The notes under the pieces are model-generated. The model made no database searches. It was not told the DNA's origin and saw only the letters and a list, made by a program, of their open reading frames with translations. A DNA stretch of 64,000 nt from Arthrobacter sp. MAHUQ-56 (GTDB lineage: Bacteria > Actinomycetota > Actinomycetes > Actinomycetales > Micrococcaceae), in NCBI RefSeq assembly GCF_019710585.1, contig NZ_JAIFZQ010000020.1, forward strand, positions 124,001-188,000, written 5' to 3'. The translations under genes were made by a program, and so were the position numbers. Within the stretch, counting starts at the first letter, position 1. Every line of letters starts with the position of its first letter. This document shows, piece by piece, positions 6,684 through 16,077 of this stretch.

Positions 6684-7364
6684 ATGCCCCAAGCCACTGT
6701 CCATCTGCTCCGCCACGGCGAGGTCCATAATCCCGACGGCGTTCTCTACGGACGGCTCCCCGAATTCCACCTCTCCGAGCTGGGGCAGGAGATGGCCCGG
6801 ACGCTCGCGGAGCACTTCCGGCAGCGGGCCGAGCGCGGCGCCCGGATCACGTACCTGGCCGCCTCCCCGCTGGACCGCGCCCAGGAAACTGCACGGCCGA
6901 CGTCGGAAGCCCTGCACCTGCAGATCCACACCGATGAGCGGATCATCGAAGCTGAAAACTACTTCGAGGGCATGAAGGTCACCAAAGCCGAACTCCGGCG
7001 CCCCAAGCACTGGCCGCGGCTGGTCAACCCGCTGCGTCCGTCCTGGGGCGAGCCGTACAAGCAGCAGGCGGCGCGCGTTGCCGCGGCGGTGCAGGACGCA
7101 CGCCGCCTGGCCATTGAACTGGCCGCCGGCGACTTCGGTGCCGAGGGGCCCGAGGCCATCCTGGTCAGCCACCAGTTGCCCATCTGGGCCACCCGGCTCA
7201 GCGCCGAGGGCAGGCCCCTCTGGCATGATCCCCGCAAGCGTGAGTGCACGCTGACATCCGTCACGTCGCTGGTGTTCGATGACGCCGGTGCGCTGCTGCG
7301 CGTCGAGTACACCGAGCCCGCGGCGTCCCTTCTTCCCGGTGCCGCCAGCACCCCTGGAGCCTAG
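6684..7364 (+). CDS. Histidine phosphatase (phosphoglycerate mutase-like) family protein
   Basis: A 226-aa member of the histidine phosphatase superfamily. LLRHGEVHNPDG contains the RHG core with the phospho-accepting His; ASPLDRAQETA holds the second Arg, and LVSHQLPIWATR the second catalytic His. It ends 2 bases before the thioredoxin-like gene and heads the cytochrome c maturation row, the same order as in Mycobacterium tuberculosis (a mutase-like gene, thioredoxin-like, CcdA, ResB, ResC). Whether it acts in that process or on a metabolite is unknown. Confidence 0.88.
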   Translation: MPQATVHLLRHGEVHNPDGVLYGRLPEFHLSELGQEMARTLAEHFRQRAERGARITYLAASPLDRAQETARPTSEALHLQIHTDERIIEAENYFEGMKVTKAELRRPKHWPRLVNPLRPSWGEPYKQQAARVAAAVQDARRLAIELAAGDFGAEGPEAILVSHQLPIWATRLSAEGRPLWHDPRKRECTLTSVTSLVFDDAGALLRVEYTEPAASLLPGAASTPGA

Positions 7365-7366
7365 CA

Positions 7367-7978
7367 GTGACCCACAACAACCTGACCCCGCGCCGCAGCG
7401 TGCTCGCCGCCGGCGGCCTGGCGCTCGCCGCGCTGACCATGGGCCTGTCCGGCTGCGCCCAGGAGGATGCGCTGGCCAAGCAGGCCAAGGCGGGGGACAA
7501 CAAGAACTACGTGGCCGGCGACGGCTCCGTCACCGAATTCGCCGCAGCCGACCGCAAGGAACCGGTGCAGGTCAAGGGCACGCTCTTCGGCGGCACCGCG
7601 GTCACGCCCGCGGATTTCCAAGGCAAGGTGACGGTGCTGAATTTCTGGTTCGCCGCGTGCGCCCCCTGCCGGGTGGAAGCACCCATCCTCGAGGAGCTGC
7701 ACCAGGAGTTCAAGGACCAGGGCGTCCAGTTCTTCGGCGTCAACCTCCGGGACGAGAAGCCTACGGCTGAGGCGTTCGAAAAAACCTTCAACCTGACCTA
7801 CCCCAGCTTCGACGACAAGGACGGCGGCGTGCTGCTGTCCGTCTCCGGCCTGGTGCCCCCGGGCGCCGTGCCCACCACACTGGTCCTGGACAAACAGGGC
7901 CGGGTGGCATCCCGCGTCCTCGGCGAAATTGAAAAGGGCACCCTGAAGGCCCTCATCACCGCCGCCGTGGCTGAGTAG
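7367..7978 (+). CDS. resA: TlpA/ResA-like thiol-disulfide lipoprotein
   Basis: A 203-aa extracytoplasmic thioredoxin that would reduce the CxxCH cysteines of apocytochrome c before haem attachment. It starts at GTG 7367 with RR in the n-region, a hydrophobic stretch and the lipobox LSGC (Cys near residue 27), so it is membrane-tethered outside. The redox motif is FWFAACAPCRVEAP (CAPC), followed by GVNLRDEKPTAEAF and the cis-Pro loop VPTTLVLDKQG. It is the second gene of an operon with CcdA, ResB and ResC. Confidence 0.88.
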   Translation: MTHNNLTPRRSVLAAGGLALAALTMGLSGCAQEDALAKQAKAGDNKNYVAGDGSVTEFAAADRKEPVQVKGTLFGGTAVTPADFQGKVTVLNFWFAACAPCRVEAPILEELHQEFKDQGVQFFGVNLRDEKPTAEAFEKTFNLTYPSFDDKDGGVLLSVSGLVPPGAVPTTLVLDKQGRVASRVLGEIEKGTLKALITAAVAE

Positions 7979-7989
7979 GGGAAGGGCCC

Positions 7990-8745
7990 GTGAACAGCCC
8001 CTTCGCCGAGGCGATCCTGAACGGATCCATCCTGCTTGCCATTCCCGTGGCCCTGCTGGCCGGACTGGTTTCCTTCCTGTCTCCGTGCGTCCTGCCCCTG
8101 GTCCCCGGATACCTCGGCTACGTCACGGGGCTGAGCGGCGTGGACCTGCAGAAGCAAAAGCGCGGCCGTATGCTGGCCGGCATCGGCCTGTTCGTCCTGG
8201 GCTTCTCGGTGATCTTCGTCCTGCTGGGCGGTGCGTTCGGCCAGCTGGGCACCCTGATCAGCGGCGGCCAGAATGCCTGGATCACCCAGCTCCTTGGGGT
8301 CCTGGTGATCATCATGGGCATCGTGTTCATGGGCGGCTTCAGCTGGCTGCAGCGCGACGCCAAGATCCACGCCAAGCCGCCGGCCGGGCTGTGGGGTGCG
8401 CCGCTGCTGGGCCTGACCTTCGGCCTGGGCTGGGCGCCGTGCATCGGCCCCACCTACTCCGCCGTCCAGCTGCTGAGCCTCTCCGGCGGCTCCTCCGCCG
8501 CCAAGGGCGCTTTCCTGGCGTTCGTCTACAGCCTGGGTTTGGGCATCCCCTTCCTGCTGATCGCACTGGCGCTGCGCCGAGGCATGGGCGTCATGGCGTT
8601 CTTCCGCAAGCACCGGCTGGCCATCCAGCGGACCGGGGGCGGAATCCTGGTGGTGCTCGGGATCCTGATGGCCAGCGGAGTCTGGGGAGCCTGGGTGACC
8701 GGGCTGCAGTACTGGTTCCAAACCGACGTGAAGTTGCCGATCTGA
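7990..8745 (+). CDS. ccdA: Cytochrome c biogenesis protein CcdA
   Basis: A 251-aa integral membrane protein passing electrons from cytoplasmic thioredoxin to the extracytoplasmic ResA-like protein. GLVSFLSPCVLPLVPGY holds the first catalytic Cys and conserved prolines, and GLGWAPCIGPTYSAV holds the second; about six membrane helices can be traced. The start is GTG 7990, after AGGGG. Its stop overlaps the ResB start by one base (TGATG), so translation is likely coupled. Confidence 0.92.
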   Translation: MNSPFAEAILNGSILLAIPVALLAGLVSFLSPCVLPLVPGYLGYVTGLSGVDLQKQKRGRMLAGIGLFVLGFSVIFVLLGGAFGQLGTLISGGQNAWITQLLGVLVIIMGIVFMGGFSWLQRDAKIHAKPPAGLWGAPLLGLTFGLGWAPCIGPTYSAVQLLSLSGGSSAAKGAFLAFVYSLGLGIPFLLIALALRRGMGVMAFFRKHRLAIQRTGGGILVVLGILMASGVWGAWVTGLQYWFQTDVKLPI

Positions 8746-10532
8746 TGAGCGAGCGTGTGAAGGTAAAGAAGAAGCAATCCGCCCCTGCCGCAGAAGCGAA
8801 AGCCAACGCCGCACTGCCGGCCCTCGGCGTGAAGGGCATGCTGCGCTGGGCCTGGACCCAGCTGACCAGCATGCGCACCGCGCTGTTCCTGCTGCTGCTG
8901 CTCGCCGTCGCAGCCGTCCCCGGCTCGTTGTTCCCGCAGCGGCCCGCCAATCCCGCAGTGGTGACCCAGTACATCAAGGACCACCCGGACTACGGCAAGC
9001 TGCTGGATTCGCTGCAGCTTTACGACGTCTATTCCTCCGCGTGGTTCTCGGCAATCTACCTGCTGCTGTTTATCTCGCTGATCGGCTGCGTGGTGCCGCG
9101 CGCCATCGCCCACTACAGGGCCATGCGCTCCCAGCCGCCCCGCACGCCCCAGCGCCTCTCCCGGCTCCCCGAATACGCCACCATGGTGATTCCGTCCGGT
9201 GCCGGGATCCCGGCGTCGGAGGCCATCAAGAGTGCTGCCGGGGTGCTGCGGAAACGTGGCTACCGGGTGGAGGTCAGGGATGCCGACGGCGCCCTGCCGT
9301 CCCTGGGTGCCGAGCGCGGCTTCCTGAAGGAAGTGGGCAACCTCGTGTTCCACACTTCGCTGATTGGCGTACTGGTGTCCGTGGCCGCCGGAGGCCTGTT
9401 CGGGTACAGCGGGCAGCGCATCCTGGTGGAGGGCGATACGTTCGTGAACACCCTGGTGGGTTACGACCAGTTCAACCCGGGCACCAACTTCCAGTCCAGC
9501 CAGCTGCAGCCGTACTCCCTGCAGCTGGACAAGTTCAACATCACCTTCGACCGCGAATCCAGGGGCAAGTTCGGCCAGCCCATCGACTTCGCGGCCACGG
9601 TGACCACCAAGGAAAACCCGGACGCCCCCGCCAAGCAGGAGATACTGAAAGTCAACGACCCCGTCACGCTGGGCGGCACCAGCATCTACCTCACGGGCAA
9701 CGGCTACGCCCCGGTGGTGACCATCCGCGACGGTGCAGGAAACGTTGCCATGCAGGGGCCGGTGGTGGCAAAGCTGCAGGGTGACAACTACTACTCCTCC
9801 GTGGTGATCAAGGTCCCCGACGCCAAGCCCGACCAGCTCGGCTTCGCCGGGTTCTTCCTGCCGACGGCGTTCGTCACTAATGAAGGGGTTTCCTTCAGCG
9901 GCGACCCTGAGCTGTTCAATCCCCAGCTGTCCCTGAACTCGTACTACGGCGACCTGGGCCTGGACGCCGGCGCCCCGCAGAACGTCTTCGAACTGGACGT
10001 CAAGAAGCTCACCCCGCTGAACGCACGAAATCTCCCGACGAAGGGCATCACCCTGACCCCTGGCTCCACGTACACGTTGCCGGACGGCAAGGGCACCATC
10101 AGCTTCGACGGCGTGAAGCGCTACATCGGCGTGGACATCCACCACAACCCGGGCCAGGTGTCCGCCCTGGTGTTCGCGCTCCTGGCAGTGGCCGGCCTGA
10201 TCCTTTCGCTCTACGTCAACCGCCGCCGCGTCTGGGTGCGCACCGGCACCGTGGCCGACGGCCGCACGATGGTGGAATACGGACTCCTGGCCCGCGGCGA
10301 GGACCACCGCCTGGCCGGTGAGGCTGCGGCCCTGCGCAAGCTGTTCTCCGGAGAATGGCAGCTCGAGGCTGAAGACCCTGCAGCTGACCACACGCCCCAG
10401 TCCCAGCAAACTCCCAGCCCGACAGGCGATAATGGCGCCGGCTCCGCCGATAATGGCGCCGGCTCCGCCGATAATGCTCCCGGCTCCGTCACCACCCCAG
10501 CAGGCCCCACCGGGCCCGAAAAGGACCAGTAA
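8745..10532 (+). CDS. resB: Cytochrome c biogenesis protein ResB (Ccs1)
   Basis: A 595-aa subunit of the System II haem delivery and ligation complex. There are three N-terminal membrane segments (about residues 40-60, 95-115 and 200-225), a large extracytoplasmic domain and a last helix near residue 470 (VSALVFALLAVAGLILSLYV). The start ATG 8745 overlaps the ccdA stop; the end overlaps the next ATG (TAATG). The C-terminal tail carries three 21-bp tandem repeats (10428-10490) encoding DNGAGSA or variants, a low-complexity appendage not needed for the fold. Confidence 0.92.
   Translation: MSERVKVKKKQSAPAAEAKANAALPALGVKGMLRWAWTQLTSMRTALFLLLLLAVAAVPGSLFPQRPANPAVVTQYIKDHPDYGKLLDSLQLYDVYSSAWFSAIYLLLFISLIGCVVPRAIAHYRAMRSQPPRTPQRLSRLPEYATMVIPSGAGIPASEAIKSAAGVLRKRGYRVEVRDADGALPSLGAERGFLKEVGNLVFHTSLIGVLVSVAAGGLFGYSGQRILVEGDTFVNTLVGYDQFNPGTNFQSSQLQPYSLQLDKFNITFDRESRGKFGQPIDFAATVTTKENPDAPAKQEILKVNDPVTLGGTSIYLTGNGYAPVVTIRDGAGNVAMQGPVVAKLQGDNYYSSVVIKVPDAKPDQLGFAGFFLPTAFVTNEGVSFSGDPELFNPQLSLNSYYGDLGLDAGAPQNVFELDVKKLTPLNARNLPTKGITLTPGSTYTLPDGKGTISFDGVKRYIGVDIHHNPGQVSALVFALLAVAGLILSLYVNRRRVWVRTGTVADGRTMVEYGLLARGEDHRLAGEAAALRKLFSGEWQLEAEDPAADHTPQSQQTPSPTGDNGAGSADNGAGSADNAPGSVTTPAGPTGPEKDQ
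10428..10490 (+). repeat. Three 21-bp tandem repeats in the resB 3' end
   Basis: Units 10428-10448 and 10449-10469 are identical and 10470-10490 is a variant. They encode DNGAGSA, DNGAGSA, DNAPGSV. The period keeps the frame, so copy-number changes would only alter the length of the cytoplasmic tail. Confidence 0.85.
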
Positions 10533-11617
10533 TGCCATTTGGAATCAACGAAACCATGGGCCAGTACAGCGAACTGTTCATGCTGCTGGCGGCAGGGACT
10601 TACACGGTGGCCTTCATCGCCTTCGCCTGGGACCTGGCCAAGAGCAGCAAGGCCCTGCGTGCGGTGGACCTCAAGGCTGCGCAGTCCGTAGCCGCTGCCA
10701 AGGTGCCCGTAGCCGCCGGAGTGGCCGCGGACTCCGCCGGGTCCCGCCTCAGTGGGCCCGCGGACCGGGCTGAACGGCCGACGTCGTCCACCAAGTCAGC
10801 GGCAAACGCTGCGGGCGGTGCCGCCACGGCAGACGGCGACATGAAGTACGCCGCGGAGCGCCGTGTTCCGGCCCGCGTGGCCGTGGCCCTGACCGTCCTG
10901 GGCGCCGTGATCCACGGCGCCGGCGTGGTGACGCGGGCCCTGGGCGCCGGCCGCGTGCCGTGGGGCAACATGTACGAGTTCCTGACCACCGGCGCCTTCC
11001 TGGTGGCCGCCGTCTTCCTGCTCGCGCTCATCCGGCGCGACCTGCGCTTCCTGGGCACGTTCGTCGTCGGCCTGGTGATCATCATGCTGGTGGCCGCGTC
11101 CGTGGCCTTCTGGACCCCCGTGGGGCACCTGGTACCCGCGCTGCAGAGCTACTGGCTGGTCATCCACGTTTCCATTGCCGTGCTCTCATCCGCGCTGTTC
11201 ACCCTGACGTTCGCGATGTCCGCCCTGCAGCTGGTGCAGTCCCACCGGCAGAAGACCGTGGCCGCCGGCGGCACGGACAAGCTCGGCTTCATGCGCCTGG
11301 TGCCGTCCGCGCTGAGCCTGGAAAACCTTTCCTACCGCATCAATGCCATCGCCTTCATCGGCTGGACCTTCACCCTGATGTTCGGCGCCATCTGGGCCGA
11401 AAAGGCCTGGGGCCGGTTCTGGGGCTGGGATACCAAGGAAGTGTGGACCTTCGTCATCTGGGTGGTCTACGCAGGCTACCTGCACGCGCGCGCCACCCGC
11501 GGCTGGACCGGAACACGCGCAGCGTGGCTCTCGATCGTGGGCTACTTGTGCGTGATTTTCAACTTCACCATCGTGAACACGTTCTTCAACGGGCTCCACT
11601 CCTACTCAGGCCTCTAA
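10532..11617 (+). CDS. resC: Cytochrome c biogenesis protein ResC/CcsB (CcsA family)
   Basis: A 361-aa haem-handling partner of ResB. The haem-binding Trp-rich motif is visible as AWGRFWGWDTKEVW (WGxxWxWDxxE) with nearby membrane helices; WGNMYEF is another conserved stretch. About eight hydrophobic segments are seen. Residues 45-95 form an Ala-rich hydrophilic insert between the first two helices. The ATG overlaps the resB stop. It closes the operon; a weak GC-rich hairpin (11663-11678) lacking a T tract follows. Confidence 0.92.
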   Translation: MPFGINETMGQYSELFMLLAAGTYTVAFIAFAWDLAKSSKALRAVDLKAAQSVAAAKVPVAAGVAADSAGSRLSGPADRAERPTSSTKSAANAAGGAATADGDMKYAAERRVPARVAVALTVLGAVIHGAGVVTRALGAGRVPWGNMYEFLTTGAFLVAAVFLLALIRRDLRFLGTFVVGLVIIMLVAASVAFWTPVGHLVPALQSYWLVIHVSIAVLSSALFTLTFAMSALQLVQSHRQKTVAAGGTDKLGFMRLVPSALSLENLSYRINAIAFIGWTFTLMFGAIWAEKAWGRFWGWDTKEVWTFVIWVVYAGYLHARATRGWTGTRAAWLSIVGYLCVIFNFTIVNTFFNGLHSYSGL

Positions 11618-11721
11618 ACGCGGCTTTTCCGGCCCTTCAGGCGGTGATTCCACGCGCCCCTGCTGCGGACCTCCGCAGTACCGGCCGGTAGCGGCCACAA
11701 ATCACCATTCGATGTAGCAAA

Positions 11722-11727
11722 TAGGGG
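11722..11727 (+). promoter_or_regulatory. TAGGGG box upstream of the hsp70-like gene
   Basis: ATAGGGG at 11721-11727 lies 89 bases before the start of the Hsp70-like gene. The same hexamer occurs twice, inverted, at 16078-16083 and 16087-16092 before the iniB-like gene. It may be a target of the LuxR-type regulator of this locus. Six bases are too few to be sure. Confidence 0.25.
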
Positions 11728-11815
11728 TGTTGCCCGTACTTCGGTAATGCTACGTTGGTGGGGTTCCCCTGTGATGAAGCTTGCAGGCGAAACACCAGCC
11801 TTTTCCGAGGTACCC

Positions 11816-13930
11816 ATGAGCTACGTTCTCGCCGTCGATGTCGGGACCAGTTTCACGGCGGCCGCCGTAGTGCGTTTCAACCAGGGAGCTTCACCTGTTC
11901 CGGAGTGCCTGCCCCTTGGCCTCCGGGGTACCTCTGTGCCTTCGGTGGTGTACTACCCCGAGGAAGGCCCCGTCCTAGTGGGCGAGGCGGCCGAGCGCCG
12001 CGGGCTGGACTCCCCGGCACGCGTGGTCCGCGAATTCAAGCGCCGGATCGGCGACGACGTTCCATTCTCCCTGGGCCTGTTGTCCGTGCGCCCGGAGGAC
12101 GTGTTCGCCACCATGGCCCGCTGGGTCTGCGACCGCGCCGCAGAACGTGAGGGCGAACCGGCGTCGGCGATCTTCCTCACCCATCCCGCGGCCTGGGGGA
12201 CCCACCGGCTCTCGGTCATCCGGGACGCCCTCGCCGCCCAGGACCTGGCAGACGTCACGCTGCTTTCCGAACCTGAGGCTGCCGCATTGCACTACGCCTC
12301 GCAGGTGCGCGTCGAGGAGGGCAGCACCATTGCCGTGTACGACCTCGGCGGCGGCACCTTCGACACTGCGGTGCTGCGGAAATCCGGCAGCAGCCGCTTC
12401 GAACTGGTGGGACGGCCCGACGGCATCGAAGACCTTGGCGGCGCAGACTTCGACGCTGCCGTCTTCCGTTACGTCGCCGGCCACACGGGTGACGTCCTGG
12501 CCCGCCTCGACCCCAAGGACCCCACCGTGCTGCCGGCGCTCACCAGGCTGCGGCGCGAGTGCGTGGAAGCGAAGGAGGCCCTCTCTGCGGACAGCGAGGC
12601 CAGCATCCAGGTGCTGCTTCCCGGAATCCAGCAACAGGTCCGCCTGGTCCGGGCCGACTTTGAGGCGCTCATCGAGGAACCGCTCCGTGAGACGGTGGAT
12701 GCGCTGGAACAATCGCTGTCCCAGCTTCACCTGGAACCTGCAGACCTCTCCGCAGTGCTGCTGATCGGCGGGTCCTCGCGCATCCCGCTGGTGGCGCAGC
12801 TGGTGTCGGAACAGCTGGACCGGCCCATCGCCGTCGACGCGGACCCCAAATCCTCGATCTGCCTCGGGGCGGCGGTGGCCGCCCTGCTGGAGCACCAGGC
12901 GGCGGCCCATGCCCTGGCCTCTGCGGCGGAGCCTGGAACAACCGGGGAAGCCGCCCAGTCCGGCGTCGGACCCTCCGATCCCTCCGGAGCACCCAGGATC
13001 CCGCGGCGGCCCGGCTGGCAACATGGGACTGCGGTGCCAGCGGGACTCCCGGCCGGCCTTGGCGCCCTTTCCGGTGCCCACGGGCAGCGGGGTGCCCACG
13101 CGCCGACGCCCACGGTCCGGCTGACAGCTGTCGCCGCCGCGGCGGCTCTCCTAACGGTCCTCACCGCCACGGCGGCGCAGAGCCCCGACGGCTTTGGCAA
13201 CCTCACAGCGGTGTTTGTGCCACAGGCCGGTGCCAGCACCACGGGAGGCTCTGCCGGATCCGACGGCGGGGCCGCCCCTGAGTCCACAGCGGCCGGCACT
13301 CCGGGGGGCGCCACCGGGCGCACCCTGGCTCCGGTCCCGGCGCCCATGCCGCTCGCAGGCATCGAGGCCAGCGCCAGCAGGAAAGGCACCGATGCCCAGG
13401 CCGGCATCGACGCGTCCGTCCCGGGCACCGGGGCGGTGGCCGTGGGAACCGTAGCCGACGGGACCATGGTCGGCGGTGCACCCGGCGGGGCCGGGGGAAC
13501 GGGAACCGGCATCGTCCAGGACTCCGCCCCCGGGCCAGGCAGCACGGACACCAGCAGCCCAGACCCTGGAACCCCAAGCCCAGGGGCCACGGACTCAGGA
13601 GCTACGGACCCCGGGGCCACGGACCCCGCGACCAGCGAGCCCGGATCGACCGGCTCCGGGGCGCCTGAAGCAACCCCGGGCGATACGACCGAAACGGCCA
13701 CGCCAACACCGGACCCGTCCACCACAACCGATGCGCCGGCCACGGATCCGGCTACAGCCGAACCGGCCGCCACGGACCCAGCGACATCCACGGACCCGGC
13801 CACATCCACCGACCCGGCCCCTGAACCGATGAGCGGCCCCACGGCGACGCCCACCCCGGAGCCCTACTCCGGGCCAACATCAACCGTTACCGCCAGCGAA
13901 ACGGCCCCGACCACGCTTCCGGCGGCCTGA
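11816..13930 (+). CDS. Hsp70-like ATPase with membrane anchor and extracytoplasmic Pro/Thr/Ser-rich tail
   Basis: A 704-aa protein with an N-terminal actin/Hsp70 ATPase fold: VLAVDVGTSFTAAAVV (phosphate 1), VYDLGGGTFDTAVL (phosphate 2) and LLIGGSSRIPLV (adenosine). The usual peptide-binding beta domain is absent. Instead a linker leads to one hydrophobic segment at about residues 434-455 (VRLTAVAAAAALLTVLTATA) and then some 240 residues very rich in Gly, Ala, Pro, Ser and Thr, expected outside the cell. ATG 11816 follows a GAGG site. One base separates it from the LuxR gene. The layout suggests a chaperone-like ATPase that works at the membrane with the dynamin-like genes downstream; its client is unknown. 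Confidence 0.85.
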   Translation: MSYVLAVDVGTSFTAAAVVRFNQGASPVPECLPLGLRGTSVPSVVYYPEEGPVLVGEAAERRGLDSPARVVREFKRRIGDDVPFSLGLLSVRPEDVFATMARWVCDRAAEREGEPASAIFLTHPAAWGTHRLSVIRDALAAQDLADVTLLSEPEAAALHYASQVRVEEGSTIAVYDLGGGTFDTAVLRKSGSSRFELVGRPDGIEDLGGADFDAAVFRYVAGHTGDVLARLDPKDPTVLPALTRLRRECVEAKEALSADSEASIQVLLPGIQQQVRLVRADFEALIEEPLRETVDALEQSLSQLHLEPADLSAVLLIGGSSRIPLVAQLVSEQLDRPIAVDADPKSSICLGAAVAALLEHQAAAHALASAAEPGTTGEAAQSGVGPSDPSGAPRIPRRPGWQHGTAVPAGLPAGLGALSGAHGQRGAHAPTPTVRLTAVAAAAALLTVLTATAAQSPDGFGNLTAVFVPQAGASTTGGSAGSDGGAAPESTAAGTPGGATGRTLAPVPAPMPLAGIEASASRKGTDAQAGIDASVPGTGAVAVGTVADGTMVGGAPGGAGGTGTGIVQDSAPGPGSTDTSSPDPGTPSPGATDSGATDPGATDPATSEPGSTGSGAPEATPGDTTETATPTPDPSTTTDAPATDPATAEPAATDPATSTDPATSTDPAPEPMSGPTATPTPEPYSGPTSTVTASETAPTTLPAA

Positions 13931-13931
13931 C

Positions 13932-16076
13932 ATGGACGGCCATTTCCAGCAATCGCAGCAGGCGGCGTCCCCAAAGCCTGACCTGGACGGGCATCGTGAA
14001 CTGGACCGGCATCGTGAACTGGACCGGCATCGTGAACTGGACCGGCATCGTGAACTGGACCGCCAGGGGCAGCCGCCGCACACGGCCGAGCTGATGTCCC
14101 AGCAGTTGAAGGGGGCGAACGCCGCGGTGCGGGAGCTGCTGCTCGCCCTCTCGGTCGGGTTCGCCCTGCCCGGGCCCTTGCCGGCGGACCTGCAGCACAG
14201 GATCAGCAGCGGCGCCGTGGAGAGCCTGGACGAACTGGTGGAACGCGCCGAGGCCTCCGGGCTCCTAAGGCCCGACGGCACGGTGGTGGGCACCGTGCAG
14301 CACGCCCTGCTCGACGTGACCCCCGCCGCCAAGAAACATGCCCTTGAGCGCGAGCTTGTTACCGTCTTCGTCTCGGCCGGACAGCCACTGGGAATTCTCG
14401 CCCGCGAACTCGCCAGGGGCGGCCTAGCCGATCCCCGCGTGGCCGCCGAGCTGGAGGAAGCGGCGGACACGGCCCTGGAGCACGACCCCGCGCTGGCAGT
14501 CCAGCTCTATGACGAGGCACTGCTGGCGGGAGCCGATCCAGTACGCACCGCAGCGCGGCGCGCGCAGGCAGCGGCCGGCGACGGCGACCTGGATACGGCC
14601 GCCCGGATCATCGACAGCCTCCTGGTCCGGACTGACCCGCCGGATCTGCGCCGCGGCGCGGATGTAGCCGCTTCGGTCTGGGCTCAGCGCGGCATGCTGG
14701 CACGCGCAGCGGATGTCTACAGCTGGCTGGGCGCCGAACGGATGGGGTCGTCCGCACCCCTCGCCATCGTCGCCCTGGCCGGTTCCGGTGACAGGCAGGG
14801 TGCGGAAGCGTTTTTCCGGCCGGACGCGCCGCCCCTTTCGCCCACGCTCCTGGCCGCTGCCCTGGCGCAGACCGGGCGGGGCGTCCTGGCTTCCCTGGGG
14901 GATCATCCCCAGCAGGGTATTCCGGTCCTGATCCATGCGTCGGACATGCTGAACTCTGCGGCGGTGGCATTGCCGCTGGCCGAAACTCCAGCCGCGCTGG
15001 CAGCCCTGCTCGCCATGCACAGCGGCGAGCCGCACCTGGCGGAAACCGTCTGCCGTGCTGCCGTCGCCGCCAACCAGGGGGGCAATGCAGCCCAGCCCAG
15101 GCTCCTCCTGCTGCAGGGCTGGGCAGCCATGATGCAGGACAAGCTCGAGGACGCCCGGCTCGCAGCCACCGAGGCGTCCAAGGCGAACCACTGGCCACTG
15201 GTCCCCAGGGACGAGATCCTGTGTGCCGCCCTGGAAGTCGGTCTTGCCCGCAGGAACGGGGACGTCCCGGAGCTCCTCAGGTCCTGGGAGCGGGCGCGGG
15301 AAGCGATGCTGCACACGTCCGTTGACCTGTACGCCCTGCTGCCCTGGGGCGAACTGATGATCGCCGCTGCCCGATTGCGTGAAGGCCGCCGCGTGGCGCA
15401 CCACATGGAAGAGGCCTGGCGGCTGCTGGGCCGGCTGGGCGATCCACTGCTGTGGTCCGTGCCGCTGCACTGGGCCGCCGTCCAGGCCGCACTCCTGGGC
15501 GAAAGCCCCGCAGAGCTCGCCCCGCATGCCGCGGCGCTGGCGAGGGCTTCGGTGCACAGCCATCTCGCCGCGGTCTTTGCCGCCGCCGGCAAGGCCTGGG
15601 TTTCCGTGCTGGCCGGACGGCTCCGGCCGGCAGACGTGGAAGCGGCAGCGCGGGGGCTCGCGGCGGTTGGCATGCCGTGGGAAGGGGCCCGGCTTGCTGG
15701 CCACGCCGCCGCCCGGGCCAATGAGCGCAGGGACATGATGCGCCTGCTTTCCTGCGCCCGGGAGCTCCACCCGCAAGGCACCCCCGCAACTGGCGGGTCC
15801 CGGGCGGCTGCGGCCCGGGGGAGCGCCGCAGGGGATGGCAGTGGCAACGGCGTGCAGCAGGATGCCTCGGGATTGAGCGAACGGGAGAAGGAAGTGGCCA
15901 GGCTGGTCCTCGAGGGAAAGACCTACCGGGAGATCGGTGAGGCCATCTACATCTCGCCCCGGACAGCGGAGCACCACATCGCACGCATCCGCCGCCGCCT
16001 CGGTGCCGAGAACCGGTCCGACCTGCTCGCGCGGCTGCGCCTCGCCCTCGGGCCGGACCACCACCAGCAGGAATGA
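13932..16076 (+). CDS. Large LuxR-type transcriptional regulator
   Basis: A 714-aa regulator. The C-terminus (about residues 645-710) is a LuxR helix-turn-helix: LSEREKEVARLVLEGKTYRE followed by ISPRTAEHHIARIRRRLG. The middle is Ala/Leu-rich, with TPR-like helical repeats. No Walker A motif is visible, so it resembles the C-terminal part of MalT/STAND-type regulators without their ATPase. The first 54 residues contain DRHREL repeats and may be dispensable; a second possible start is ATG 14094 (MSQQLKG). The gene begins one base after the Hsp70-like stop and precedes the ini-like genes, so it probably controls them. Confidence 0.85.
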   Translation: MDGHFQQSQQAASPKPDLDGHRELDRHRELDRHRELDRHRELDRQGQPPHTAELMSQQLKGANAAVRELLLALSVGFALPGPLPADLQHRISSGAVESLDELVERAEASGLLRPDGTVVGTVQHALLDVTPAAKKHALERELVTVFVSAGQPLGILARELARGGLADPRVAAELEEAADTALEHDPALAVQLYDEALLAGADPVRTAARRAQAAAGDGDLDTAARIIDSLLVRTDPPDLRRGADVAASVWAQRGMLARAADVYSWLGAERMGSSAPLAIVALAGSGDRQGAEAFFRPDAPPLSPTLLAAALAQTGRGVLASLGDHPQQGIPVLIHASDMLNSAAVALPLAETPAALAALLAMHSGEPHLAETVCRAAVAANQGGNAAQPRLLLLQGWAAMMQDKLEDARLAATEASKANHWPLVPRDEILCAALEVGLARRNGDVPELLRSWERAREAMLHTSVDLYALLPWGELMIAAARLREGRRVAHHMEEAWRLLGRLGDPLLWSVPLHWAAVQAALLGESPAELAPHAAALARASVHSHLAAVFAAAGKAWVSVLAGRLRPADVEAAARGLAAVGMPWEGARLAGHAAARANERRDMMRLLSCARELHPQGTPATGGSRAAAARGSAAGDGSGNGVQQDASGLSEREKEVARLVLEGKTYREIGEAIYISPRTAEHHIARIRRRLGAENRSDLLARLRLALGPDHHQQE
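13990..14061 (+). repeat. Four perfect 18-bp tandem repeats in the LuxR gene
   Basis: The unit GGCATCGTGAACTGGACC occurs four times without a mismatch (13990-14007, 14008-14025, 14026-14043, 14044-14061), encoding DRHREL in tandem. The perfection suggests recent expansion and likely copy-number variation between strains. The period is a multiple of three, so length changes but not frame. Confidence 0.95.
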
Positions 16077-16077
16077 A

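Noticed and set aside
8526..10538. A 670-codon minus-strand open frame over resB
   Set aside because: Antisense shadow of a gene with clear ResB features and coupled start and stop codons.
13990..14061. CRISPR-like array
   Set aside because: Units are directly adjacent 18-mers without spacers and in frame with the LuxR gene; no cas genes nearby.
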